Shown: piece after piece, positions 55,002 through 63,636 of the stretch
Position numbering within the stretch: the stretch's first letter is position 1
Layout: each line of letters opens with the position of its first letter
Source of the DNA: Anaerolineaceae bacterium
GTDB taxonomy: Bacteria; Chloroflexota; Anaerolineae; Anaerolineales; Anaerolineaceae
Reading direction: 5' to 3'
DNA: 64,000 nucleotides
Assembly: GCA_002702705.1 (NCBI GenBank)
Contig: PABH01000055.1
Span: 1-64,000, forward strand
Translations under genes and position numbers: made by a program
Notes under the pieces: model-generated
Databases searched by the model: none
The model's input: only the letters and a program-made list of their open reading frames with translations
Told to the model about the DNA's origin: nothing

Positions 55002-57692
55002 TTAGTTTTTTCGTTTTATAAATAAAAAAATTAAAACCATTAAACCAAATGCGGCGACTGATCCAAAAACGATACCTAGCCATGCATTTGTGTTTTCTGC
55101 TTGTTGGTTATTAAGAACGGGTACAGGTGTCGGCTCAACAAGTGGAGTGGTTTGTGAATCCGTTGAATTAGAATCTTGATTAATTTCAGTGGTGTTGTTT
55201 TCCACTGGGGTTGGGAGAGTTGTTACGGTCGGTTCTTCAGGTGGTTCAATTCCTAGTGCATAACGCGCTGTAACTAATTGATTGGTGTCTGTTTCTATTG
55301 AAGAACTTGAAATGATGATGCCAATAGTTAAATTTTGGTTTTTATCGATTGTACTGGTTAAAAGGAGATTTTGTTGGTTCTGGTATGTGAATAATTCCAA
55401 GTTTTCCCCATTGATCCATGATGAACCATTCCAAACGTGATATTGAATAATCGTATTATTGTTTTCCAAAGGAACTGCATGTAGGACGTGAAGCCGACCA
55501 GTGTAATCCACTGAGACATCTATGACAGGGAATTTTCCTTCAATGAGAGAAAAATTGGTACGCGAGAGCCAGGTTAGGCCATTATCAATAGAATAGTTGT
55601 GAAAGAGAGCAGTTTCACCGTTGTAAACCATCCAAAGCTGATGTAGCGTTCCATCTTGTGAGCGGATTAACTTTGACCATAAAATTTCACCCTCAGCAAT
55701 CACTTGAGGTGTTGACCATGATTGGCCAGCATCATTGGATATTATGAAATTTAATGATAAGGGACCAACACCACCAGTATCTGTATAACAGGTATACAGG
55801 AGCGAATACGTATCGTTCTGAATATCTAGTTCGGGATTTTTAATAGTGGGGCAATCTCCGATGTTTACGCCAGAATATAACAACTTGGATTCCGTCCAAG
55901 TTTCACCAGCATCCGTTGATAAGCGAGTATATATGCCACGATCTTCTTGATACTGAGTTGAAAAAACAGCGTAAATATCAGAACCGTTGGTGTTTATTAA
56001 CATCGGACTTTGAATGGCAGGAAAAGTGGTGTCCGTATTGATCTCCGACCACCCAACCGGATTATTTAGTTCATTAAGGTCAGCCCAGGTATTAATCAAC
56101 TGTCCATAAATTCCACCCTGCCAGATCAGGGCTAACCGTTCTTTTGCTAAGTTTGTTATTAGTGAAAGACTATTAATCCTTCCAGATAAATTGTTTCGCA
56201 CTGAAATATAACCTGGCACAAAACCGTCTGGTTGGATTTTCGCAATTTGGATTTTAGAAAAAACTTTCCCATCATCCTTAAAATCTTCAACTGACCAAAT
56301 AAAGGTGGGATATCCATCCAAGCCATTAAAGGATTTCAAGTTGGTTATGTTTTTTTCGGTGATTACCGCATTACTTATCGTAGACCATTCACTGATGGTG
56401 TTATACCAAGCTTCCAGATTTCCAAATGTTTTATGCGAATACCAAACATCTTCGCTGATTTCATCAATTGCAATGTTATAAATTTCGGGGAAATTTATAA
56501 CTGTAGCATATTGGGTGAATTCCAGAGATCGAAATGTATTGGGGTTGGTGAACTGATTTAATTCAGATTGACTTTGTGCCAAACTCCATCGTTCACCGTT
56601 CCAGGCAATAATCGTGAATTTGTTCGCTCCTGAAAAAACAAAAAGCGTATCTGATTGTCCTGTTGGGAACCAAGAGATGTTTTCAGGGCATTCATTAATG
56701 AGATTGGCTAAGGATTGTTGTGGTGACCAGTCATTTGGATCATCCAAAGAAACTCGATACTGTAGACTACAATTACCACCTGGTTCGCTTAATTGCCAAA
56801 TTTGCATGGTGTGGTTTGGTAAATTGGCAGTCAGTAAGTTTTGAGGTGTCAAATAAGTATTATCTGGAGAAGGGGATGAAATATTTTCCGGTTCAGTCCA
56901 ACTATTTCCATTGGTAGAGGAATAACTGTAATAAAGTCGTTTTAAAGCAGGGTTTTCCCAGCTGACATAAAATTGATCCGCTTCTCCTGTTTCGATGTCT
57001 ACATGAGACCAATTGGCTTCAATGGCAGTTTGTGCTGTCGTAGAATTTGCGGGAGGAAGTTGATTTCTAAAATATTTCGACTGATATAGACTATTCGATG
57101 TGCCCCATCTTTGAAAATTACCCTGTGTTTTTTGGTAATATATGCCGGATGGTAAATCCTCGGTATCCAACGCTCTGAGATACACCAGATTAACTTGATT
57201 GCTACTGTCAATACTGATATCAAAAGCAGTTACACCCGATGAGATGCGAATAGGAGAAAACCATCGACTAGGAATTGAGACATTTAACTCTTGAACCCCA
57301 CTATAATAAAGATTATTGCTACCAGGATCAATCCAAAATGCCAAAATCCAACCGGTTTGATCGGCAACAAGTTTGTAATCTGTCTGATAAAAAGGAAGAC
57401 TGAGATTAAAATTATCGCTCCAAACATCATTTTCCAGATATTTATAAGCAACTTGAGAATACTGATCCTCCCAAAAGGCATGTAGCCTGCCTGAGGCACT
57501 TGTAATTAACCTGGGGTTGGTGGTTGCTCCTGCATTTGAAAGATTTTCAGGTTGAGTCCAATTATTACTTTGGGTTTGAGCTTCAACGGATAAGAAGCTG
57601 GTACTGCTGAAAAGCAGCAGTACCAGGCTGATCACGATTAACCTCATCATTTTTTTCTTGTTTTTTCGATTGAAACTTTTAATTTTATTCAT
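55002..57692 (-). CDS. Large secreted Asp-box propeller protein with C-terminal anchor
   Basis: 896 aa. Basic start and hydrophobic signal (~16-37) ending SVEAQ. At least four Asp-boxes: SSTNGNSWTEP (~258-268), STDAGETWTES, SNDAGQSWSTP and SIDNGLTWLSR, which imply one or two beta-propellers. Before the C-terminus is a Thr/Pro/Asn-rich linker (PTVTTLPTPVENN), then one helix and IKRKN, a membrane anchor. No catalytic residues recognised. It is related in build to the 44527 protein but nearly twice as long. It lies between the ACP and the radical SAM gene, so it is probably a surface partner of the polymer. Confidence 0.72.
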   Translation of the reverse strand: MNKIKSFNRKNKKKMMRLIVISLVLLLFSSTSFLSVEAQTQSNNWTQPENLSNAGATTNPRLITSASGRLHAFWEDQYSQVAYKYLENDVWSDNFNLSLPFYQTDYKLVADQTGWILAFWIDPGSNNLYYSGVQELNVSIPSRWFSPIRISSGVTAFDISIDSSNQVNLVYLRALDTEDLPSGIYYQKTQGNFQRWGTSNSLYQSKYFRNQLPPANSTTAQTAIEANWSHVDIETGEADQFYVSWENPALKRLYYSYSSTNGNSWTEPENISSPSPDNTYLTPQNLLTANLPNHTMQIWQLSEPGGNCSLQYRVSLDDPNDWSPQQSLANLINECPENISWFPTGQSDTLFVFSGANKFTIIAWNGERWSLAQSQSELNQFTNPNTFRSLEFTQYATVINFPEIYNIAIDEISEDVWYSHKTFGNLEAWYNTISEWSTISNAVITEKNITNLKSFNGLDGYPTFIWSVEDFKDDGKVFSKIQIAKIQPDGFVPGYISVRNNLSGRINSLSLITNLAKERLALIWQGGIYGQLINTWADLNELNNPVGWSEINTDTTFPAIQSPMLINTNGSDIYAVFSTQYQEDRGIYTRLSTDAGETWTESKLLYSGVNIGDCPTIKNPELDIQNDTYSLLYTCYTDTGGVGPLSLNFIISNDAGQSWSTPQVIAEGEILWSKLIRSQDGTLHQLWMVYNGETALFHNYSIDNGLTWLSRTNFSLIEGKFPVIDVSVDYTGRLHVLHAVPLENNNTIIQYHVWNGSSWINGENLELFTYQNQQNLLLTSTIDKNQNLTIGIIISSSSIETDTNQLVTARYALGIEPPEEPTVTTLPTPVENNTTEINQDSNSTDSQTTPLVEPTPVPVLNNQQAENTNAWLGIVFGSVAAFGLMVLIFLFIKRKN
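57598..57626. repeat. Perfect 12-bp hairpin inside the signal-peptide coding region
   Basis: CTGGTACTGCTG (57598-57609) and CAGCAGTACCAG (57615-57626) are exact inverted copies around a 5-nt loop. It lies within codons for the hydrophobic signal of the large propeller protein, about 65-95 nt after its start codon. It might slow translation initiation or protect the transcript, or be chance from Leu-rich codons. Confidence 0.55.
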
Positions 57693-57704
57693 AAATTTGA
57701 TTGA

Positions 57705-59351
57705 TTAAGATTCACTTTTTCCCGATTGCCAACTTAAGTGTTGTAAGCCAACACTGATTGCTGATTTCATGGTTGCAAAATCTGAAAACAGCATTTTGAT
57801 ATAGGTAAAAATTGGACCGGGTCGGAACGCCCATTCACGGAAGGCTCGTTTTTGCCAATACATTAATCGTTCGGCAGGTAAACCCGGATAATCCAAAACA
57901 GTTCCTTTATCCATATCGACTTGCTCCCATCGTGTTCCTGGGCGGAACCAACCTTCTTTAACTACCTCAAAAAAGAAAGGTGTGCCTGGATATGGCGCGG
58001 CAACATGGAATAATGCAATGTCTAATGGGAGAGTTTTTGCAAATTTAATCGTCTGTTGGATGGTTTCTTCTGTTTCTGTTGGTAAACCAATGATAAAGTA
58101 ACCCCAATTCTTAATTCCAGCCTGTCTTGCCCAGGTAAGGGCTCTCTTGGCTTTGTCTGGATATGCACCTTTGCGAGCATGTTTTAATACCTGCTCAGAT
58201 CCTGATTCAATACCCCAACTAATTAACCAGCACCCAGCTTTTGCCATCAGGTTTAGCATTTCTTCATCAACATAATCAACACGGCTGTTACAAGTCCACT
58301 TCATGTTGATGCCTGATTCAATCATTAAGTTACATAATCCTACTACCTGATCGCGGCTGGCTGTGAATAAGTCTGCGTACATGTGGACAGCGTTTAAACC
58401 AAGGTTTTTTAAGATCCAAAGTTCTTCCAGGATCTTCTCGGGTGAACGCAAACGGACAGAGTATTGGTAACTAACATGTTTAATACAGTAGATACAACCA
58501 GCGGTACAACCGCGGCTGGAGACGATAAAGGTGAAAGCACCTTTAATCATAGGCATGCGGTAGGACTCAAATGGTAAAAGTTCATGAAGAGGGATCGGCA
58601 GATCATCCAGGTCCTTGATGAATGGTCGGGTTTTATTAACGACAATTTCTTTTCCATCTCGCCAGGCAACCCCTTTTATGCCATGCATATTGACTGAGCC
58701 ATCTTCATTCAGACTTGGTTGGTAATTTTCATCATGTCCATCAATAAGTTTTTGTACCACTTCGGGGCGATTTTCCAAATTACCTTCCAGGTGGTCAATT
58801 AAATCCCGCAAAGTTAGGTCGGGTTCCCCAATGAGGCCAAAGTCCAATGCAGGGAATGGGCGCAACGTCTCTTTTGGAATTGGGGTGATGTGTGTACCAA
58901 AAGCGATTGTTTTTGCACCACGCGCCTTTGCCAAGAAACAGCCGTACATATCATTTTCCAGTGTTGGTGCAGTAAGCTGGGTGACATAATACTTTGGTTG
59001 GTAATAGCTGATTTTTTTTGCAAAAGTCGGCCAATCCATGCGTTCCGCGTTGGCATCAATGATTTTAATTTTATAGGTTGGTACAAGGATCGCTGCCATT
59101 TGGGCCAATGAGACCTGTGGCCAGACCATATTCTCTCGTGTTCTGCGTCCTACACGGTGCTGTGTTCGAATCCATAACCCGCCGTCAGGTGTTGGTGGAT
59201 TAACCAATAATACATCCACCGCTTCTTTATTCCGAGGGGCTTTTAAAATTCCTTCTTTAACGATTGGATCGGCATTAGGAAAATTGGCGTCCTTGACATC
59301 TGCAATCCTCCTTGTTCCGAGATTTATTTTTTTTAGTTCATTGTCTTCCAT
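57705..59351 (-). CDS. B12-binding-domain radical SAM protein
   Basis: 548 aa. Residues ~45-175 are a cobalamin-binding-like Rossmann domain (VDVLLVNPPTPDGG, KIKIIDANAERMDW) without a clear DxHxxG cobalt-ligand His. The radical SAM motif is C282-x3-C286-x2-C289. GIESGSEQVLKHARKG and FIIGLPTETEETI are typical of the class with BchE- and HpnJ-like members. C-terminal ~80 residues unassigned. It would use SAM and a 4Fe-4S cluster for methylation or ring modification of an unknown, possibly lipid or sugar, substrate. It lies 17 nt from a DPM1-like GT2 gene, which may act on the same lipid carrier (inference). Confidence 0.87.
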   Translation of the reverse strand: MEDNELKKINLGTRRIADVKDANFPNADPIVKEGILKAPRNKEAVDVLLVNPPTPDGGLWIRTQHRVGRRTRENMVWPQVSLAQMAAILVPTYKIKIIDANAERMDWPTFAKKISYYQPKYYVTQLTAPTLENDMYGCFLAKARGAKTIAFGTHITPIPKETLRPFPALDFGLIGEPDLTLRDLIDHLEGNLENRPEVVQKLIDGHDENYQPSLNEDGSVNMHGIKGVAWRDGKEIVVNKTRPFIKDLDDLPIPLHELLPFESYRMPMIKGAFTFIVSSRGCTAGCIYCIKHVSYQYSVRLRSPEKILEELWILKNLGLNAVHMYADLFTASRDQVVGLCNLMIESGINMKWTCNSRVDYVDEEMLNLMAKAGCWLISWGIESGSEQVLKHARKGAYPDKAKRALTWARQAGIKNWGYFIIGLPTETEETIQQTIKFAKTLPLDIALFHVAAPYPGTPFFFEVVKEGWFRPGTRWEQVDMDKGTVLDYPGLPAERLMYWQKRAFREWAFRPGPIFTYIKMLFSDFATMKSAISVGLQHLSWQSGKSES

Positions 59352-59368
59352 AAGATTACTCCTTACCT

Positions 59369-60574
59369 TTAAACGATTTCAAGATCTTTCTTGATAACGG
59401 TATGTCTTTGACTAATTTCTTCCAGTACACGCATCAGTGACCAATATAAAACCAATTGAATTCCAACAACCGATAATAGGGCGCTGCCAAGGAGGTAAAG
59501 CCATACCCTGGCAATTTCCCAACCTTGTAGACTTAGGATAAGACTTATTAACCCAATAACAAAACCGATGAATAATGTCAAAATTCCAAGTACACCAAAT
59601 TTTAATTCGAGTGGTTGTTTAAAAATGGGTTTTCCAAACAATCCTTGCCGGATTTTTTTCTTATAAAAAATGGAAATCAAGTAATTAAAGGTTGCACCTA
59701 AGGAAAAAACAGAAATTCCACTAACCGCAGTAATTAAGGCTGTGAATAAAAATGCTACACCAATCGCACCAATTTGTGTGACGCCTGATAGACGGGCAAT
59801 AAAAAGCCCAATAAAAATAAACAATGAAATCGCAAATAAAACTACCCCAATTGCACCAAGGATGCGTACCGGGTTATACGTTAAGACAGTCCACACCATG
59901 GAACTTAAAAATATCCAACCATCTTTTACAACACTTAATTTTGATGCACCAACTCGTTCACTATAGGGGATTGGAATTTCTACCATGTTTATATCTTCAT
60001 ACACAGCGCGAGTACTCATAACCGGTGTCAGATTTAATCCATCGGGCAGCGGGTAAATACGTTGGATTACATCCTTTTTGAACACTCGCATTCCACTTGC
60101 ACTGTCGGTAATTTTTTCCCAACCCAATAGACTTAATAAATTTGCAAAAAAGAAGTTTCCAATTCGCCTTGTTACCGGCATTTGGCTGTCGCTGCCTGCC
60201 ATCCGTGATCCAATAACCAATTCTGCACCATTTAATGCCTCCTTGCAGAGTGCTGGAAAATATTCTGGAGGATAAGTTCCATCTGCATCCAGGAAGCCAA
60301 TTAACTCCCCGGCAGCCTGTGAAAAGCCGGTTTTTAATGCGCCACCGTACCCCTTATTTTTTTGGGTAATGACCTTGACATCTGAATCGTTTGCTGCAAT
60401 TTGATTAGCGATTACTGCTGTTTTATCTTTTGACCCATCATCCACAACAATTAATTCAAGCTGATTGACGCCCACCGTTTTTAAATCGCTGCGGACAGCC
60501 AATACCCTGTTCATAATTTCGGCAATGCCGTTTTCTTCATTATAGGCTGGAATGACTACTGTGAGTATTGTCAC
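59369..60574 (-). CDS. Polyprenyl-phosphate glycosyltransferase, DPM1/GtrB-like GT2
   Basis: 401 aa. GT-A domain: LTVVIPAYNEENGI, LIVVDDGSKDKT, NKGYGGALKTGF and FLDADGTYPPEY with DXD-like metal site. Then SGMRVFKKD, and after residue ~215 at least four membrane helices up to the end. This architecture is of enzymes loading a sugar onto polyprenyl phosphate, which GT-C enzymes (15552, 40952) then use. C-terminal part is longer than in GtrB. Confidence 0.92.
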   Translation of the reverse strand: MTILTVVIPAYNEENGIAEIMNRVLAVRSDLKTVGVNQLELIVVDDGSKDKTAVIANQIAANDSDVKVITQKNKGYGGALKTGFSQAAGELIGFLDADGTYPPEYFPALCKEALNGAELVIGSRMAGSDSQMPVTRRIGNFFFANLLSLLGWEKITDSASGMRVFKKDVIQRIYPLPDGLNLTPVMSTRAVYEDINMVEIPIPYSERVGASKLSVVKDGWIFLSSMVWTVLTYNPVRILGAIGVVLFAISLFIFIGLFIARLSGVTQIGAIGVAFLFTALITAVSGISVFSLGATFNYLISIFYKKKIRQGLFGKPIFKQPLELKFGVLGILTLFIGFVIGLISLILSLQGWEIARVWLYLLGSALLSVVGIQLVLYWSLMRVLEEISQRHTVIKKDLEIV

Positions 60575-60592
60575 AATTCTTTCTCCTTATCA

Positions 60593-61360
60593 TTAGTAGT
60601 AGATCGTTTTTGATATTGGCTTCTCAAGTAAATCTGATTTTTCTATCTTTCTAATCACTTTTGCCGGAACTCCCGCCACGACAGTATGTTCCGGCACGTC
60701 TTTCGTAACCACAGCACCTGCTGCGATAACGGAACCTTTTCCAATGTGTACACCATCCGTAATGATCGCGCCTGATCCTATCCACACATCATCATCGATC
60801 GTGATGCCATCAGCGGTGATGCCTTGATGAATAATGGGCTGCTCAGGATCGGCAATGACGTGATTCACCGCGATAATTTGACTGAATGGTGATGTATATA
60901 CGCGATCTCCAAGCGTTACGCCGCCCTGCCCCCGAATAATGCTGTATTCCCCAATTAAGCAATCTTTCCCGATTTTAATACCAGAATGAGGGATATTACG
61001 GAAGTTGTATACATGTAAGATTGCTCCATACATAACAATCGTATTTTCGCCCACGTTGATGCCATTAGGGCAGGCATGTAAATAACTATTTTGATCCAGA
61101 TATACGCCATTTTTAAGGGTGATATATTTTGCAAATCGAAGGCGAACATTGTTTTCAATTGCAGCCCAACCCTGCATATTAAGGATCAATCGGTAAAATA
61201 ACCCGCGAATTCCAATCCCGACAATTGTTGGAACCCAGCCAAAAAATAGAAAGAGAAATTGCTCAAGGACATAATGGATAAGATTATGAGATTGGCGTTG
61301 TTGATATAACCTTAACCCGGAAAGGATATTATTTTTTGTTTGTTTTCCGGTTTTTTCCAT
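60593..61360 (-). CDS. Hexapeptide-repeat acyltransferase (WbbJ/LbetaH type)
   Basis: 255 aa from ATG 61360, with AGGGA 6 nt upstream; longer in-frame starts reach into a hairpin region and are unlikely. Residues ~85-240 show the left-handed beta-helix pattern with I/V-G-x4 repeats ([57 protein letters not shown], in pieces). A His in [10 protein letters not shown] suits the catalytic His. Acetyl-CoA-type O-acetylation of a sugar is the family role. Acceptor unknown. Confidence 0.88.
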   Translation of the reverse strand: MEKTGKQTKNNILSGLRLYQQRQSHNLIHYVLEQFLFLFFGWVPTIVGIGIRGLFYRLILNMQGWAAIENNVRLRFAKYITLKNGVYLDQNSYLHACPNGINVGENTIVMYGAILHVYNFRNIPHSGIKIGKDCLIGEYSIIRGQGGVTLGDRVYTSPFSQIIAVNHVIADPEQPIIHQGITADGITIDDDVWIGSGAIITDGVHIGKGSVIAAGAVVTKDVPEHTVVAGVPAKVIRKIEKSDLLEKPISKTIYY

Positions 61361-61394
61361 ATTCATTCCCTGTGTATTCTCTGGTTTTAGGCAA

Positions 61395-61431
61395 GCTCCG
61401 CCCTTACGACAATATGTCATAAGGATGGAGC
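61395..61431 (-). promoter_or_regulatory. Stem-loop upstream of the hexapeptide acyltransferase
   Basis: GCTCCGCCCTTACGAC (61395-61410) faces GTCATAAGGATGGAGC (61416-61431) over a 5-nt AATAT loop. In the minus-strand RNA, 15 of 16 positions pair (two by G-U wobble), while the plus strand has fewer pairs. This argues for a functional RNA hairpin in the leader between the SIS-GAF and acyltransferase genes. It could be an attenuator or processing site; no long T-run follows. Confidence 0.5.
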
Positions 61432-61487
61432 AAGCTGTATCACTTGAAAAGATTTTTCATTTTTTTTACCAATAATTTTGTAATGAT

Positions 61488-62636
61488 TTATTCGGATTGA
61501 CTATTATTTGACGCAATAATGGCTGGTGCAAGTGAAGAAGCCATGTTAGAAACAATTTCCAAATCTTTAATCGAAAATTGGTTTTCTTGTGGTCTTACTA
61601 AGGTAATACAACCAATTACTTTTCCAGACTTAATAGGCACACTGATTGCTGATCTTGATGAGGTTGGTTTTCCATCCCAGGGGCGCTGAAGCCAGCGTTG
61701 ATCATTGTTTGTGTTTTCAATTAATGCTGCTTGTTGGTTTTTTACCACCCATCCGGCCAAGCCATGTTGGCTAATTTCAGTCAATTGATTTTGGGTAGGT
61801 TCAAGTGCTTTGCCGCCATACATTTGTGCACCATCAATAACATTCCCATCCTCATCCAATAAGATGAGCGTACCGCTGTTTGTTTTGGTCAGATCGAGTA
61901 AGATATTTAATAATTGAAACAATAAAGATGTTTTATGTTTACCTTTTGAATTGACGGCATCGGAAAGCACTTTTTGTAATGTGTCCAGGTTTGGAAGTTC
62001 ACCTGTTACTGGAAGTCTGGATCGTTGTTTTGAGGAACGGGTTATGGATTGGTTTGTTTTGACCTGTAAAGCGATTGCTTCCCTACTCATTTCAATTAAT
62101 GCAAAGGTAATTAGATGGGCAATAACCATATGTAGATCTTCGATGTGTTGAATATTATTTGAAGGAATGCGAACTTCAACATCGATCATTTTTGCTAAGG
62201 CACCACCTTCATAGCCAGTAAAACCAATTGTTATGGCGCCAGCATTATTCGCATATTCGATGGCTTTTAACACATTGGGTGAGTTGCCACTCGTAGAAAT
62301 AGCCAATACCACGTCATTTGGTTGAACCAGATTTCTTAATTGATGAGAAAAGACATTTTCATATCCATCATCATTTGCCAGCGCGGTAAAAATCGCATTG
62401 GAACTATTTAAGTCAATGGCGCGGAAGGGCGGCAGTTCTTCAAAATAGTTATTTTTTGCTAAATCACACACAAAATGGCTGGAAGTGGATGCACTTCCTC
62501 CATTTCCCATAATGAAAACCTGTTTGCCAGACAAGCGGGCATGATGAAGTATTTGAATTACACGTTTAACCTTATCTAAAGGTATTTGTTTTAAGCTTTC
62601 CCCTAAACTGCTCAAGTAATCATCGATTTGAACCAT
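61488..62636 (-). CDS. gmhA: Phosphoheptose isomerase (SIS) fused to a GAF domain
   Basis: 382 aa, twice the ~190 aa of normal GmhA. Residues ~1-190 are the SIS isomerase: GNGGSASTSSHFVCDL, STSGNSPNVL, and IEDLHMVIAH with the active-site Glu/His. A ~25-residue polar linker (TRSSKQRSRLP) follows, then a GAF-like domain (~215-375; TNSGTLILLDEDG, HGLAGWVVKN, RSAISVPIKSGKVIGCITL). AGGAGAG precedes the ATG. It converts sedoheptulose 7-phosphate to heptose 7-phosphate, and the GAF part could sense a ligand. Next to hddA. Confidence 0.88.
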   Translation of the reverse strand: MVQIDDYLSSLGESLKQIPLDKVKRVIQILHHARLSGKQVFIMGNGGSASTSSHFVCDLAKNNYFEELPPFRAIDLNSSNAIFTALANDDGYENVFSHQLRNLVQPNDVVLAISTSGNSPNVLKAIEYANNAGAITIGFTGYEGGALAKMIDVEVRIPSNNIQHIEDLHMVIAHLITFALIEMSREAIALQVKTNQSITRSSKQRSRLPVTGELPNLDTLQKVLSDAVNSKGKHKTSLLFQLLNILLDLTKTNSGTLILLDEDGNVIDGAQMYGGKALEPTQNQLTEISQHGLAGWVVKNQQAALIENTNNDQRWLQRPWDGKPTSSRSAISVPIKSGKVIGCITLVRPQENQFSIKDLEIVSNMASSLAPAIIASNNSQSE

Positions 62637-62661
62637 TTTACTCTCCTATAACCAATAATTT

Positions 62662-63636
62662 TCAACGACGATAATCAAAAATGACCTTAGAACCTGCTGG
62701 TTCTAGTTTGATGGGGATTTCTCGTAGACCTGATAACGCTTTGCGAACTTTATCACGTTTATCATAACGGCAGTACAAAAGCAGGAATCCTCCGCCACCT
62801 GCTCCGGTCAATTTGCCACCTAATGCTCCAGCATCTCGAGCGGTTTCATAAATCTGATCAATCGCACCATTCGATATCTTACTGGCTAATTGTTTTTTTA
62901 ATTTCCAACTGTCATGTAATGTCTTTCCAATAAAATCAATATTTCCTGCTTTTAATTCATCTGCGGCTGCGTATGCCATTGATTTCAATTCGGATAAAAT
63001 TGGCAGCCGGCTTTTTATATTATCTTGCTGTTCACCTAAAATATCGGAAGCCTGTCGTTTCATACCGGTATAAAATAATAATAAATTTTCATTTAAGCCT
63101 TGTTTTACCAAAGGATCAAGATCAACCCGTTTGGTTGTGACCGTATTGTTCTGGTTAAATTCTATTAGTCTTAAACCTCCATAAGCCGCTATGTATTGAT
63201 CCTGAACTCCTATTGGTTTGTTTAAGATGTCAATTTCAATTTTGCAAGCTTCTTCGGCTAACTGACGTGGACTTGCGGTGTGATTGATGAATGAATACAT
63301 GGCATGTAAAGCTCCAATGGTTACGGTGCTAGATGAGCCAAGTCCTGTTCCTGCTGGGATATCACCCATGGTGGTGATCTCAATTCCTTTTTTAATACCG
63401 GTCGTTTTTAAAGCTTCTCGAATTAATTCATGTTGGATTTCGTCAACAGTTTCAACAATTTCCGTTTTTGTCCAACCCACACGCAAATAATCATCAAATC
63501 GTTGTTTAATGGTGACAAAAATATATTTGTCTATTGTGGTACTGAGAACGCAGCCGCCTTGATCTAAGTAATAATCCGAAAAATCGGTACCACCACCAAA
63601 AAAGCTGATTCGCAATGGTGTTTGAACAATAATCAC
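62662..63636 (-). CDS. hddA: D-glycero-alpha-D-manno-heptose 7-phosphate kinase (GHMP family)
   Basis: 324 aa. The start is GTG overlapping the upstream stop (GTGA). RTPLRISFFGGGTDF-type opening (here QTPLRISFFGGGTDF), the GHMP loop GDIPAGTGLGSSSTV and the final GGKLTGAGGGGFLLLY identify the HddA-like kinases. It phosphorylates heptose 7-phosphate at C1. Together with GmhA here and GmhB at 10517 this is the first part of the GDP-D-glycero-alpha-D-manno-heptose route; the nucleotidyltransferase HddC is not in the window. Confidence 0.9.
   Translation of the reverse strand: MIIVQTPLRISFFGGGTDFSDYYLDQGGCVLSTTIDKYIFVTIKQRFDDYLRVGWTKTEIVETVDEIQHELIREALKTTGIKKGIEITTMGDIPAGTGLGSSSTVTIGALHAMYSFINHTASPRQLAEEACKIEIDILNKPIGVQDQYIAAYGGLRLIEFNQNNTVTTKRVDLDPLVKQGLNENLLLFYTGMKRQASDILGEQQDNIKSRLPILSELKSMAYAAADELKAGNIDFIGKTLHDSWKLKKQLASKISNGAIDQIYETARDAGALGGKLTGAGGGGFLLLYCRYDKRDKVRKALSGLREIPIKLEPAGSKVIFDYRR

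Noticed and set aside
61361-61420. N-terminal extension of the hexapeptide acyltransferase (start at 61420)
   Set aside because: The extra residues run across the hairpin region and have no family match; the ATG at 61360 has AGGGA at correct distance.
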